From Tannerellaceae bacterium (lineage in GTDB: Bacteria > Bacteroidota > Bacteroidia > Bacteroidales > Tannerellaceae): 64,000 bases of DNA. The stretch's first letter is position 1. Each line of letters starts with the position of its first letter. Shown piece after piece: positions 63,963 to 64,000 of this stretch. The notes below the pieces were generated by a model, which saw nothing but the letters and a program-made list of their open reading frames with translations, was not told where the DNA came from and searched no databases. Location of the stretch: assembly GCA_031257015.1 (NCBI GenBank), contig JAIRPK010000065.1, positions 1 to 64,000 of the forward strand. Reading direction: 5' to 3'. The translations under genes were made by a program, and so were the position numbers.

Positions 63963-64000
63963 GACGCAGGGAATATGCGTTGCCGCCCTGAATAAGTCGC

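Overview
The window looks like a Bacteroidota (order Bacteroidales) chromosome segment. Three things point there: a SusC/SusD pair, promoters of the form TAnnTTTG rather than the sigma70 -10, and families largely confined to Bacteroidales (S46 dipeptidyl peptidase, DUF6261, fimbrillin-like lipoproteins, BspA-type leucine-rich repeats, OmpP1/FadL porin). Genes are mostly compact operons. They are separated by unusually long AT-rich intergenic stretches, many of which hold tandem arrays of short palindromes.

Layout. 0-5 kb: a frameshifted metallo-beta-lactamase-fold gene, a small orphan gene, an RsmF-type rRNA methyltransferase and a decayed MFS transporter. 4.8-9.8 kb (minus): an operon of DUF4199 protein, glycosyltransferase 2, nitroreductase, ApbE and a membrane-anchored MutS homologue, with the SRP RNA gene just upstream. 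10-17.7 kb: YhcC-like radical SAM protein, AI-2E permease divergent from DacB, then ftcD-trmB-mrp. 17.8-28.4 kb (minus): WalJ-like hydrolase and asparaginase, a DUF6261 gene, the ruvB-flippase-DPP7-nitroreductase operon and a radical SAM protein. 29-34.6 kb: orphan family gene A, then a Trp/Tyr-rich secreted protein with an OmpP1 porin. 35-41.8 kb (minus): the trp operon trpB-E-G-D-C-F, controlled by a Trp-Trp leader peptide and a terminator; trpA is not present. 41.9-49 kb: a second DUF6261 gene and a SusC/SusD pair. 49-54.6 kb (minus): lytic transglycosylase, RlmD, a TIM-barrel glycosidase-like protein and a mannonate-type SDR. 55-62.5 kb: orphan family gene B, two tandem fimbrillin-FGE fusion lipoproteins and a BspA-like leucine-rich-repeat protein. 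62.5-64 kb is non-coding and ends in a palindromic array.

The most unusual signal is a set of tandem arrays with an almost strict 21-bp period (23 bp in two short cases, about 83 bp or 2 x 41/42 bp in another). Each unit is an interrupted palindrome. At least four unrelated sequence types keep the same architecture, at 0, 11.4, 29.0, 42.8, 51.6, 55.1 and 63.7 kb. Three arrays lie directly upstream of orphan Bacteroidales-type genes: two paralogues with a GGGGGIGR motif and a C-terminal fibronectin-like motif, and one DUF6261 protein ending in PPGGGIG. This pairing is the best candidate here for an undescribed system. Its function cannot be read from the sequence.
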